From positions 186,001 through 250,000 of the forward strand of contig CAWHNS010000002.1 in NCBI GenBank assembly GCA_963830715.1: 64,000 nucleotides of DNA. Direction: 5' to 3'. Source of the stretch: CAVVMA01 sp963830715. GTDB taxonomy: Bacteria > Desulfobacterota > Binatia > Binatales > Binataceae. Positions 17,444 through 26,278 of the stretch are shown one piece after another; the first letter of the stretch is position 1; the number at the start of each line of letters is the position of its first letter. The notes beneath the pieces were generated by a model that worked only from the letters and a program-made list of their open reading frames with translations, made no database searches and was not told where the DNA came from. The position numbers and the translations under genes were made by a program.

Positions 17444-17680
17444 ACGCGTTGAGGTCGCTCGGGAGGTTCTGGTCACCGTAACCTGCCGACCCTTATGGAT
17501 CAACCCTGTTTGCATAAAAAGGACTAATGCAACGGAAGAAGGTTTGCTAATCTCTAAGGCAAGAGCGCTACAAGACGCCGGTAATCGTGGGATTAACCAC
17601 AAAAGCCCGGAGTCTTAGTCGAGGCTCGCATTTGTGATAATTTCCGACCGGAGTTCGAGCTTGCGTCCTCATTAACAGCA

Positions 17681-18826
17681 ATGCGTACAAATGTCTGGCG
17701 CGAGATAGCCGACAGCCTTAGTGATGCAATAGTCGTGCTTTCGCCCGATCTTGATCCGGCTGCCCTGAACTCAGCAGCGGAAACACTGCTAGGCGTCTCA
17801 AAGCCTACTTCAGCCTTCATGCACGACCTGCTAGGTCGCAACGAATGGCTGTCACGGATGGTGGCTTCGTGCCTACACAGCGGGCAAAGTCTCTCCGATC
17901 CCGAGGCGGAACTCAGCCTGCCGCGACGCTCGGTAATCGTGCGCGCGGAGGCTTCGCCCCTGATGAAGGAAGACGGGCGCATCCGCGGCGCCGTCATCCT
18001 GCTCCAGGATCTCTCGCATCAGAAGATAGCCGAACGCACGCCCGAGACCGGCCAGGCAGGAATGAGGCTCTCGCCCGTTGGTCTGGCGCACGAAGTAAAG
18101 AACCCGCTGACCGGGATAAAAGGCGCGGCCGAGCTTCTCGCCGCGATGTTCCGCAACGATTCCCGCGCGCAGGGCTATTGCGGCGTGATTCTCGAAGGCG
18201 TTGACAGGATCGCTTCACTGGTCGAGCAGGTGCTCGCCTTCAATTCGCCTCAACGGCTCTCGATGCAGCCGGTCAATATCCATCGCGTTCTTCACCAGGC
18301 GCTCAAGATGGCGGGGCTATATCCGCAGGCCCCCGCCGGTATCAGGCTGGAGCAGCTCTTCGATCCGAGCCTTCCCGACGTCGTCGGTGACCCCGGCGCG
18401 TTGGAGCGCGTGTTCCTGAATCTGATCCGCAACGCGATCGAGGCTATCGACTCGCACGGCACAATCAGGCTTAACACCCGGATGGAGACGCAGTTCCGGA
18501 TGACCTCCGAGGGCAGGCGGCATTTCCTGCGCGTCGAGGTAATCGACAGCGGCAAGGCGGTCGGGGACGAGGAGCTGGCGCAACTGTTCACCCCTTTCTT
18601 CACAACCAAGCCGCAAGGGACCGGCCTCGGACTGGTGCTGAGCCAGCGGATCGTGGTGCTCCATGGCGGCAAGCTATGGGCCGAGCGAGGCGGCCTGACC
18701 GCAGCCGACGAGCGCACGCGGCTCGAAGATGGCGAGTCATCAGAGGAGGGCGCCATCTCGGCCCCGATGCCCGGGATGACCTTCAAAGTCACCCTCCCGG
18801 TGAAGACAGACTCGCCCCCGGCCTAA
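17681..18826 (+). CDS. NtrB-like sensor histidine kinase
   Basis: Soluble two-component kinase of 381 residues: an N-terminal PAS-like domain (1-115), then an HisKA domain with phospho-acceptor His137 in LAHEVKNPLTGIKGA, and an ATPase domain with N box NLIRNAIEAI, FTPFFTTK and GTGLGL. The His-box followed by NPLTGIKG is typical of NtrB/GlnL-type kinases. There is no membrane segment, so the signal is cytoplasmic. The sigma-54 activator gene begins 45 bases downstream and is the evident partner. A GATAAT box preceded by TG lies at 17633-17641 and could be the promoter. Confidence 0.9.
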   Translation: MRTNVWREIADSLSDAIVVLSPDLDPAALNSAAETLLGVSKPTSAFMHDLLGRNEWLSRMVASCLHSGQSLSDPEAELSLPRRSVIVRAEASPLMKEDGRIRGAVILLQDLSHQKIAERTPETGQAGMRLSPVGLAHEVKNPLTGIKGAAELLAAMFRNDSRAQGYCGVILEGVDRIASLVEQVLAFNSPQRLSMQPVNIHRVLHQALKMAGLYPQAPAGIRLEQLFDPSLPDVVGDPGALERVFLNLIRNAIEAIDSHGTIRLNTRMETQFRMTSEGRRHFLRVEVIDSGKAVGDEELAQLFTPFFTTKPQGTGLGLVLSQRIVVLHGGKLWAERGGLTAADERTRLEDGESSEEGAISAPMPGMTFKVTLPVKTDSPPA

Positions 18827-18871
18827 GCTATTGTTACGATTGCGCGGCGGCGCTGAGGCGCCCAACCCACG

Positions 18872-20370
18872 ATGGCGGCAGCAAACCCGGATTTGACAGG
18901 ACGCGGCGACAATCCGGTCGCGACTGTGCTGGTCGCAGACGACGACTCCGCGATCCGCCTCGTGCTGCGCCACAGCCTGGAGGCTGCCGGCTTCGCAGTC
19001 GAGGAGGCCGGCGACAGCCAGGCAGCCCTCGAGGCGCTGCGCAGCGGGCGCTTCGATGTCGCCCTGGTCGATATCGTGATGCCCGGCGTGGAGGACTCGA
19101 AGTGCTGTCGGCCGCCCGCGCCGAAGAAATCCGCACGCTGATCATCGTTATTACCGCCGCCAGCACGATGAACAACGCGGTCGAGGCGATGAAGCGCGGG
19201 GCGCACGATTACCTGACCAAGCCCTTCGCCAACCTCGATCTGGTCGCCGCGGCAGTTTCCCGCGCGACCGAGGTCGCCGCGCAGAGCGCGGATTTCGATC
19301 GCTTGCGCAACGAGGTCAGCCGCAGCCTGGTCGGCGGCGAGATAATCGGCCGCAGCGCCGCGATGCAGAAGGTCTACAAGCTGGTCGGCAAAGTCGTGAA
19401 CAACGACGCCACCGTCCTGCTGACCGGCGAGAGCGGCACCGGCAAGGAACTGGTGGCCCGCGCGATCCATTTCAAGTCGGCGCGATGGCGCGCGCCGTTC
19501 GTGGCGGTCAACTGCTCGGCGATCCCGACCGGACTGCTGGAGAGCGAGCTGTTCGGCCACGAGCGCGGATCTTTTACCGGCGCAACCGAGCGGCGCGCCG
19601 GCAAGTTCGAGCTGGCCGGAACGGGTACGGTCTTTCTTGATGAAATCGGCGATCTGCCGCTCGAGCTGCAACCCAAGCTGCTGCGCGTGCTCCAGGAGCG
19701 CGAGTTCACGCGCGTCGGCGGAGTCGAGACCCTCAAGCTTGAAGCACGGGTAATCGCGGCCACCAACCAGGACCTCGAAGCCGGGGTCAGGGCGCGCCGC
19801 TTCCGCGAAGACCTCTACTTCCGCCTCGGAGTCTTACTGATCAAGATGCCGCCGCTGCGCGATCGCCGCGATGACATCCCGGAGTTGACCGACTACTTCG
19901 TGACCAAGGCTTCGCGCGAGATGGCGGCGCGGGCGACCGCAGTCAGTCCGGGGGCGCGGGACAAGCTCGCCTCATATCACTGGCCCGGCAACGTCCGCGA
20001 ACTGGAAAACTGCGTCCTGCGCGCAGCGCTGCTCGCTCCCGGCACGACCATTCAGGCCGATGACGTTGCGCTCGGATCGGGCGCGGCGGGTGGCGGGCAG
20101 CAAATCGCGCACGGCGACGGCGGCCCGAACTTCGCCGACATCCTGGCGCGCCGGATGGCGAGATGGCCGCCGAAGGGGGTGGCGAGGAATTGCGCGGGAT
20201 CTATCAGGCGATGGTCGCCGAGTCTCGAACGTCCGCTGATCGAGCTGGTGCTCGAGCGCGCAGGCGGCAACCAGGTGCGCGCGGCCCGGATTCTCGGCCT
20301 CAACCGCAACACGCTGCGCAAGAAAATCACCGAGTACCGGATCGTCCTGCGCAAGGGCCCGCCAGAGTGA
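18872..20370 (+). CDS. NtrC-family sigma-54-dependent response regulator, frameshifted
   Basis: Receiver domain (Asp23, Asp24, phospho-acceptor Asp67 in LVDIVMPG), AAA+ domain (GESGTGKE, GSFTGATERRAG, FLDEIGDLP, WPGNVRELEN) and Fis-type HTH (NQVRAARILGLNRNTLRKK). The sigma-54 contact loop is GSFTGA rather than GAFTGA, a common variant. A missing base near 19089 shifts the frame inside the receiver. A second, compensated pair of indels near 20160 and 20222 garbles about 20 residues, where the alternative frame reads MAAEGGGEELRGIYQAMVAE. It probably activates sigma-54 promoters in response to the kinase just upstream. Confidence 0.88.
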
Positions 20371-20984
20371 CGCTGCCCTCGCGCTTCTATGCGATCGTCG
20401 ATCCCTGCGCCGGGCATCAGCCGGTAGAGCTCGCGCGCCTGATGCTCTCCGGCGGCGCGCGAATCCTCCAGTTGCGCCTCAAGCAAGCCACGACGCGCGA
20501 GTTCGTCGAGGCCGCGCGCAAGATCGCCGCGATATGCCGCGAGGCGGGCGCGCTGTTCATCGTCAACGACCGCGCCGATATCGCGATTCTCGCCGAAGCC
20601 GACGGTGTCCATCTCGGACAGGAGGATCTCCCGCTGGAAGCGGGCCGCCGCCTGATCGGGCCGCGCAAGCTAATCGGAATCTCAACTCACAGCATCGATC
20701 AGTCGCGCGCCGCCGAGTCCGGCGGCGCGGACTACATCGGCTTCGGCCCGATGTATCCCGGCGGACTAAAGAACGTGCAGGCCGGCCAGGGCCTAGAGAA
20801 GCTCCGAGCGGTCCGCGCCGCAGTGCGGATTCCGATCGTCGCAATCGGCGGCATAACCGAACAGCACGTCCCCGAAGTCCTAGCCGCCGGCGCGGACGCC
20901 GTCGCCATAATCACAGATGTAGTCCGCGCCCCCGACGTAGCATCGAAGCTGCGCGCGATCCTGTCGGTCACTAATCACCGATGA
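20367..20984 (+). CDS. thiE: thiamine phosphate synthase
   Basis: Joins HMP-PP and thiazole phosphate to thiamine phosphate; TIM-barrel enzyme of 205 residues. Motifs: QLRLK (35-39), IVNDRAD (65-71), GVHLGQEDL (80-88), GISTHS, and the phosphate loops GPMYPGGLK and IGGI. The GTG at 20367 overlaps the stop of the regulator gene (GTGA), so it is translationally coupled to the two-component genes. The loop GPMYPGGLKN replaces the usual GPxFPTxTK. No other thiamine genes are present. Confidence 0.9.
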   Translation: MTLPSRFYAIVDPCAGHQPVELARLMLSGGARILQLRLKQATTREFVEAARKIAAICREAGALFIVNDRADIAILAEADGVHLGQEDLPLEAGRRLIGPRKLIGISTHSIDQSRAAESGGADYIGFGPMYPGGLKNVQAGQGLEKLRAVRAAVRIPIVAIGGITEQHVPEVLAAGADAVAIITDVVRAPDVASKLRAILSVTNHR

Positions 20985-21145
20985 GTGCCGATGAACCAAT
21001 CCGTCATTCTCGCGCGTCCGCCTGCCTGGCGCGAAGGCATGCCCCGAGCGACGCCGAAGGCGAGTCGAACGGGATCCCGGGATTCCTCGCGCGGCAACCA
21101 CGCGCGGGAATGACAGACCAGCTATCGGTGTTCATCAGTCGTCCG
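20972..21145. repeat. composite dispersed repeat (family A nested in family E), left copy
   Basis: Begins with an E arm (ATCACCGATGAGTGCCGATG), continues with a family A hairpin (TCATTCTCGCGCG ... CGCGCGGGAATGACA) and ends with the inverse E arm (TATCGGTGTTCATC). It matches 22922-23057 in the same orientation, with about 35 extra bases in the middle. The two copies flank the HEPN gene. Confidence 0.8.
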
Positions 21146-21271
21146 AAAGCCCGCGCAATCGCAGACCGAGCGGCGACGCGCTCCATTCCGAACCCGGCGC
21201 GGAGGCCGTCGCATACCCGCTCGGCTCCGGTACCGAACAGGCCTCTGCTATGCTGTTCATCAGCCGCTGCA

Positions 21272-22792
21272 ATGCCGGACTTCACCAAAGCCTTTGCCGC
21301 GTATCTGAGCGGTGTCTCCGCTTATCTAGCGAGTCGTTTACAGCCTGTTCAGGGGGAACCCGAGCGTAGCACCAAAACGGTTGCTCTTCCTTCGGCTCCG
21401 CACTGGTGGTTCGAGGAGTGCGAGCGATCTCCGAGCTGGCAGAATCTCCTTCGCGTGTGCCCCCCTTGGGGGGGGCCTATGGCGGGGCTGTACCGGCGAT
21501 TCGACCCTGACGCGCCTTCGCGCGTGCCCCCGCTGGCGGGGGGTTATTGTGGAATTGATGAGGACTGGGACGAAAGGCAGCCGCGACGCATGGACGAGCG
21601 CCGCCTAAAGAACTGGATGCGGAGGAGCGGCACATACAAAAAGCTCCTCGATGGAGTCTCGCGAACGGAGGAGGTTGCGGAACAGGCGTCAGACCAGCTC
21701 TTCGAGGACGCAATCAAGGACGAAGAGGAACTTCTGTTTCTTGCCGTACTCGACGGCGTGAGATTCGAAGGGGAGATGGGATTCGACGGATTCGACATAG
21801 TGAAGCCGACCGCAGCGGAATTGGCGGCGATCCTGGAGATCGAGACGAATCGATTGTTCTATCCGCACGGAATTACTTCGGTGGATACGCTAGCGGAGCA
21901 CTGGTATCTGCGCGCCACACATCGCCGGAAAAAGGTACCAAACCCACGACCGATATTGGAACCCAACTCATATATTGCAGCGTTTCAGACCAGCTTCCCC
22001 AAGCCGGTCGAGAACGCGATGAAACTGATAGCGTTGTGGGATTGGAATCGATTTGGCAATCAGGAATTCGAGGGAGGGGAAGTGAATTTTGGCTCTCGCG
22101 TTCCATTCGTGATCGTGCTGAGTGATGACCCGTTCAAGGCGCCGCCCTTGTTACCCCTGACCGAAGAACTTTCACCAGTCGCCCTGTGGACATTCGACGC
22201 GAATAAGACCGAGGCTTTCGAGAGGTCCGTTTCGGACGCACTGAAACAGTTGGCCAAGACACGCCAGATGAGATGCCAGCGGGGAGCGGACTGGGGTTTC
22301 GTCGATCGTGCCCTGAACTTCCTGCTTAAGGCGTTCTTGTCTCGAGAGATAGAGCAGCTCATATGGCACACGGCTGCGATCGAGTCCGTTCTTGGCGAAG
22401 ACGTGCCGAGCCTGACAAAGACGCTCAAACGGCGAGTGAAGACCCTGCATCCGGGTGACCAAAGGAAGAAGCGCGCGGGCAAAGAGTTTGAAGAAGTCTA
22501 CAAATTGCGATCTAGGCTCGTTCACGGGTCAGAACTAGCGGTTGCCGAAAAGACTGACCTTCGAACGGCCCGCAAGTTGGCGAGAACCGTATCGGAACAA
22601 ATGCTGCGGCTTGTTAGCTCACTGGCCGAGCTCGTCGAAAACGGCACACTACCGGCGGTTCCTGCAAGAGCCGACATCCTCGAAGCTTTGGACCAAATCG
22701 ACGAAGGAAGAGAGCTAGCCTTATATCCTGTAGCGCTCGCCATCCGCGACCTGCTCGTCCGAGAGGGCGCCGCCGATGCAAGGATGGCATAG
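21272..22792 (+). CDS. ApeA-like HEPN-domain protein, possible anti-phage effector
   Basis: 506-residue protein. The C-terminal 180 residues look like an Apea-type HEPN domain, with the catalytic RNase pattern R-x4-H in YKLRSRLVHGSE and the typical preceding helix FVDRALNFLLKAF. The N-terminal 300 residues are unassigned and contain an unusual Pro/Gly-rich stretch. Known ApeA proteins are HEPN ribonucleases that abort phage infection. The ATG at 21272 is chosen because upstream codons only translate a repeat. Base composition is visibly less GC-rich than in neighbouring genes. The gene stands alone between two direct copies of a composite repeat, which suggests acquisition. The defence role is an inference. 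Confidence 0.7.
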   Translation: MPDFTKAFAAYLSGVSAYLASRLQPVQGEPERSTKTVALPSAPHWWFEECERSPSWQNLLRVCPPWGGPMAGLYRRFDPDAPSRVPPLAGGYCGIDEDWDERQPRRMDERRLKNWMRRSGTYKKLLDGVSRTEEVAEQASDQLFEDAIKDEEELLFLAVLDGVRFEGEMGFDGFDIVKPTAAELAAILEIETNRLFYPHGITSVDTLAEHWYLRATHRRKKVPNPRPILEPNSYIAAFQTSFPKPVENAMKLIALWDWNRFGNQEFEGGEVNFGSRVPFVIVLSDDPFKAPPLLPLTEELSPVALWTFDANKTEAFERSVSDALKQLAKTRQMRCQRGADWGFVDRALNFLLKAFLSREIEQLIWHTAAIESVLGEDVPSLTKTLKRRVKTLHPGDQRKKRAGKEFEEVYKLRSRLVHGSELAVAEKTDLRTARKLARTVSEQMLRLVSSLAELVENGTLPAVPARADILEALDQIDEGRELALYPVALAIRDLLVREGAADARMA

Positions 22793-22921
22793 GAATGGCC
22801 GGTCTCGTCCCAGACTTTGTCGCGGGCGCTTTCTATCGGGGGACACCGCTCGTTGCGCCCGCCCTAGTGAGCAGGATACATCCTTCGTCTCTTCCGACGG
22901 CGGACGCGGGTCGAAGAGGCA

Positions 22922-23057
22922 ACCACCGATGAAAACGGATGAACTAAATCTGTCATTCTCGCGCGTCTGCCTGCCCGGCGCGCGAAGAATCCCGGGATTC
23001 CTCGCGCGGCAGCCACGCGCGGGAATGACAGCCCGGCTATCGGTGTTCATTGGTGGT
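22922..23057. repeat. composite dispersed repeat (family A nested in family E), right copy
   Basis: Same order as 20972-21145: E arm ACCACCGATGAAAACGGATG, A hairpin with GGGATTCCTCGCGCGGC and CGCGCGGGAATGACAG, inverse E arm TATCGGTGTTCATTGG. The 129 bases between the HEPN stop and this copy hold nothing else that I recognise. Confidence 0.8.
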
Positions 23058-23068
23058 TACTCTGCTCC

Positions 23069-24304
23069 TCACGCCGAAGCCGGGATCGCGCCCGCAATCC
23101 GCGCCTGCTCGGATTCGAGCGGCAGGCAGGCGTAGGTCGCGCTCGCGCCGAGCAGGAGCATCAGGGCGAACAACTCGAATGCGCTGGCGTAGCTCCCTGC
23201 GACATCGAAGATCCTTCCGGCGACGATCGGACCAACTGTCGCCCCGATCGTGTTGAAGAGGCCGGTGAGGCCCGCCAGCGACCCGAAGCGTTTCAGTCCC
23301 AGCGAATCGACCATCACGAGCGGCACGAGCACCAGCGGCGCTCCGAGCGTCATTCCGACTACAATCAGCGTCGGAAACAACACCACGTTGTGGCGCGCGC
23401 CGAGCAGCAGCAGCGTACCCAGCGCCGCGATCACGAAGTTCAACGTCAGCGCGATCCGCCCGCTGACCCGATCGGCAAACAGACCCATCAGGACCTTGCC
23501 CATCGACGTGAACAGGAACGTCACGCTCATCATTGCGGCGGCGAACGCCTGCGCGTAGCCGATTCCGACCAGGTACGAGATCGTGTGCGCGACCAGGCCG
23601 GCCGCGGTGGTCGCATAGCAGAACTGAGCCAGCGCGAGCATCCAGAAGGATCGCGACCTGAGCGCGGCGCCGACCTCCAGCCCCGGCAGTCCCTGCGCCT
23701 GCTGGGCCAGGGTGAGCTTTTCGGCCGACGCGGGACGGGTCTTCACGATCAGCAGCAGCACCGGGATTACGACCACGATCATCGGCAGGCCGAGCGTGAC
23801 GTACGCGGTGCGCCATCCGGCGTGCATGATCGCGCGGCTCGCCACGATCGTCATGGTTGCGCCGCCGAGCGACGTTCCGGACATCGCGAGCCCCATCGCG
23901 AGTCCGCGCCGCGCGCCGAACCAGTTCGCGATCACCATCGAGGCCGGCAGCAGCGTGCTCGCGGTGACGCCCAGTCCGAGCAGGGCATACGCGGCGACCA
24001 TCGGCGGGAACGCACCGACGCGGCTGGCGGCGAGGAACGCCATCCCGGCGATCGCCGCCCCGGCCGCCATCACAAATCGCGCCTCGACCCAATCGAGCAG
24101 CCATCCGATAAGCGGCACGCTGAAGCCTGACGCGGCGGCCAGCACCGAGGGAAGAATCGAGACCTGGGTGCGGCTCCATCCGAACTCCTTGAGCAGCGGA
24201 GGAAAGAACACTCCGGCGGTGTTGTAGCCGCCGCCGAACACGATCAGGTTGGTGGCGAACAGGGCGCACACGATCAGCCATCGCTGGCGTTCCTGCTTGG
24301 TCAT
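23069..24304 (-). CDS. MFS transporter, monocarboxylate/OFA-like
   Basis: Inner-membrane permease of 411 residues with 12 predicted helices. Loop 2-3 reads GWLLDWVEARFVM, in place of the canonical GxLaDrxGrr motif, and loop 8-9 has GLFADRVSGR. The overall pattern, including FGWSRTQVSILPS near the N-terminus, resembles bacterial monocarboxylate or oxalate:formate antiporter-like carriers. The ATG at 24304 is favoured by a GGAGAGG ribosome-binding site. The substrate is unknown. Confidence 0.88.
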   Translation of the reverse strand: MTKQERQRWLIVCALFATNLIVFGGGYNTAGVFFPPLLKEFGWSRTQVSILPSVLAAASGFSVPLIGWLLDWVEARFVMAAGAAIAGMAFLAASRVGAFPPMVAAYALLGLGVTASTLLPASMVIANWFGARRGLAMGLAMSGTSLGGATMTIVASRAIMHAGWRTAYVTLGLPMIVVVIPVLLLIVKTRPASAEKLTLAQQAQGLPGLEVGAALRSRSFWMLALAQFCYATTAAGLVAHTISYLVGIGYAQAFAAAMMSVTFLFTSMGKVLMGLFADRVSGRIALTLNFVIAALGTLLLLGARHNVVLFPTLIVVGMTLGAPLVLVPLVMVDSLGLKRFGSLAGLTGLFNTIGATVGPIVAGRIFDVAGSYASAFELFALMLLLGASATYACLPLESEQARIAGAIPASA

Positions 24305-24437
24305 CTGTCCCTCTCCGGGCGAAGCTGCCCGCAAGCCGATTTATATACTCGAAAAGATGCGGCCGGACGATGCTGAAAAATTCGGCAAGCAAGGGGGAGG
24401 CCCTCAGAGTTGTGGATACGAGCGGCGCCCTTTTCCT

Positions 24438-24523
24438 GTGGCACAGGCTCCGCCCCGGTGGGGATCAGCCTGTGATTCTCTTCCATCACCGGCTAATCCC
24501 CACCGGGGCGGAGCCGGTGCCAC
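24438..24523. repeat. dispersed hairpin repeat, family B, 28-base arms
   Basis: Arms at 24438-24465 and 24496-24523 are complementary over 28 bases with one mismatch (key phrases GTGGCACAGGCTCCGCCCCG and CGGGGCGGAGCCGGTGCCAC), with a 30-base loop. It sits between the MFS start and the secreted-protein stop. Confidence 0.85.
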
Positions 24524-24531
24524 TTCAGTCG

Positions 24532-24888
24532 TCAGTGCGAAGTCGGCAGGAAGTTTCCCGGATTGGTCTCCAGTTGGTGGCGCGCATCGGGATACTTGTC
24601 GAGGAAGGCCTGGAGACCGGGATGCTTCTGCACAAACTCCCGGCTCTCGACCAGCGACGGAGTGCTCGCCAGCGCTTGCGCGACTGCGGGATCGTCCTGC
24701 TTCACGCCGGAGAAGTCTCTCAACATCTGGAGATCCAAGTCGGCAGTTCCAGCGGGCGCGAAATCGATTTCTGTCGACGTGTCGCCGCGCTTCTCGACGA
24801 CCGTGCTGCCAGTATCCTGCGCGAGCGCTGGAGATGCAAAAGCGGCGGCGATCGCGGCGATAACGAACAGGTGGACAATGTTTCTCAT
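24532..24888 (-). CDS. small exported protein of unknown function
   Basis: 118 residues with a clear signal peptide: MRN, a hydrophobic stretch, then ASPALA before QDTGSTV. The mature part is hydrophilic, without cysteines, and ends LETNPGNFLPTSH; the phrase EFVQKHPGLQAFLDKYPDAR suggests amphipathic helices. Probably periplasmic. The ATG at 24888 is preceded by GAGGTGAC. I do not recognise the family. Confidence 0.7.
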   Translation of the reverse strand: MRNIVHLFVIAAIAAAFASPALAQDTGSTVVEKRGDTSTEIDFAPAGTADLDLQMLRDFSGVKQDDPAVAQALASTPSLVESREFVQKHPGLQAFLDKYPDARHQLETNPGNFLPTSH

Positions 24889-25011
24889 GATGTCACCTCG
24901 ACTCGATGTGCGCACCTGGGCGCAGGCGGTTGGTCCGCGTCGCAGGCGATTCGGGACGAGTCTATAACATAGACATTGCAGACGAGAAGAGAAAATTGCG
25001 AGCAGAGCGGC

Positions 25012-25070
25012 TTCCGCGCGGCACAGGCTTCAGCCTGTGCGGGCCGCCGGCTGCAGCCGGTGCCACTTCC
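25012..25070. repeat. dispersed hairpin repeat, family B
   Basis: GGCACAGGCTTCAGCCTGTG followed by GCTGCAGCCGGTGCCACTTC; downstream of tRNA-Phe. Confidence 0.7.
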
Positions 25071-25116
25071 ATCAGGCATGGGTACATAGAAGCGTTGAAA
25101 TTTAACGGGATTTTTC

Positions 25117-25192
25117 TGGTGGGCAGGGAGTGAATTGAACACTCGACACAAGGATTTTCAGTCCTTTGCTCTACCGACTGAGCTACCTGCCC
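25117..25192 (-). tRNA. tRNA-Phe (GAA)
   Basis: 76-base cloverleaf read on the minus strand. Acceptor GGGCAGG pairs with CCTGCCC, discriminator A, and CCA is encoded. D arm GCTCAGTCGGTAGAGC, anticodon loop CTGAAAA with anticodon GAA, T arm GAGTG-TTCAATT-CACTC. Confidence 0.97.
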
Positions 25193-25315
25193 ACCGCGGG
25201 GACAATCGTGCGCGAACATGGCGAGACTCATTGCTAGCGATACTTGCGGCGGCGCGCAATATGGAGCGTTTTGATGCGGAGAGCGGCGGGCGACACGCCG
25301 CAAGATGTCAGCGGA

Positions 25316-26275
25316 CTACCGATTCAATGCCGCCGCTTTCGATTCCACGAAGTCGATCACCTTTGCTTCGAGGTTCGCGCCGTCGAGCCGATCGATCTCC
25401 TGGACGCCGGTTGGACTCGTCACGTTGACCTCGGTCAGGTATCCGCCGATGATGTCCAGCCCGACGAAGTAAAGCCCGTCGCGCTGGAGCCGCGGCTGCA
25501 CCATCCGGCAGATCGCGCGATCGCGATCGGTGACCTCGGCCTTGATGCAGGTGCCGCCGACGTGGATGTTGCCGCGGACCTCCTCGGCGAGCGGCACCCG
25601 CAGCGTGCATCCCAGCGGCTCGCCGTCGAGCACGATGAGCCGCTTGTCCCCGTTGCGTACTTCCGGGATGAATCGCTGCGCCATCACCAGCCGCGTGCCG
25701 AACTGCGTCACCGTTTCGAGGATCGCGTTCAGGTTGCCGTCGCCGCGGCGCGCGAGGAAGACGCCTTCGCCGCCGTGACCGTCGAGCGGCTTGACGATCA
25801 CCTCGCCGCCCTGATCGAGCAGGAACGCCTTGATGCGCGGGATCGCGTAAGTGACGATCGTCGGCGGAATCGCGTCCGGAAAATTGAGCTGGTAGAGCTT
25901 CTCGTTTGCTTCGCGAAGTCCCGAGGGGCTGTTGATCACGAAGGTCCGATGCGCGTCCGCCAGGCTGAGCAGCATCGTCGCGTAGAGATATGCGGCATCG
26001 GCGGGCGGGTCCTTGCGCATGAAGATGGCCTCGAAGGCCTCCAGCGGATAGTCCGCGCCCTCATCGAGATAACGGTAATGCGGCTCCGCGAGCATCACTT
26101 CGCATCGGCGCGCCCGGCAGAATGCCTGAAGACCGCGCGCGAACAAGTCGCGCAGGCCGGCCTCGTAGATCGCGTGGCCGCGCGCCTGCGCCTCGATCAT
26201 GAAGGCGAAGGTGGTGTCCTTGTCGGCCAGCACGTTGGCCAGCGGGTCCATCACGAATGCGAACTTGTAAGCCAC
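25316..26275 (-). CDS. gshB: glutathione synthetase
   Basis: ATP-grasp ligase joining gamma-glutamylcysteine and glycine; 319 residues, full length. Visible: FVMDPLANVLADKDTTF near the N-terminus, the INSPSGLREANEKL segment, ATP-binding VKPLDGHGGEGVF and metal site EVNVTSPTG near the C-terminus. It follows rsmE by three bases, so prmA-rsmE-gshB form one operon. Glutathione-linked enzymes at 60.7-62.1 kb (HCCA isomerase-like protein, GST) fit with glutathione synthesis; gshA is not in the window. Confidence 0.95.
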   Translation of the reverse strand: MAYKFAFVMDPLANVLADKDTTFAFMIEAQARGHAIYEAGLRDLFARGLQAFCRARRCEVMLAEPHYRYLDEGADYPLEAFEAIFMRKDPPADAAYLYATMLLSLADAHRTFVINSPSGLREANEKLYQLNFPDAIPPTIVTYAIPRIKAFLLDQGGEVIVKPLDGHGGEGVFLARRGDGNLNAILETVTQFGTRLVMAQRFIPEVRNGDKRLIVLDGEPLGCTLRVPLAEEVRGNIHVGGTCIKAEVTDRDRAICRMVQPRLQRDGLYFVGLDIIGGYLTEVNVTSPTGVQEIDRLDGANLEAKVIDFVESKAAALNR

Positions 26276-26278
26276 CGG

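Noticed and set aside
17444..17680. c-di-GMP riboswitch between the transglycosylase and the histidine kinase
   Set aside because: Some phrases (GGCAAGAG, GACGCCGG) recall GEMM, but the conserved core and tetraloop-receptor bases are not there in either orientation.
20972..23057. CRISPR array formed by the repeated GGGATTCC / GGAATGACA units
   Set aside because: Only two composite copies 1.9 kb apart, with inner hairpins and no regular spacers.
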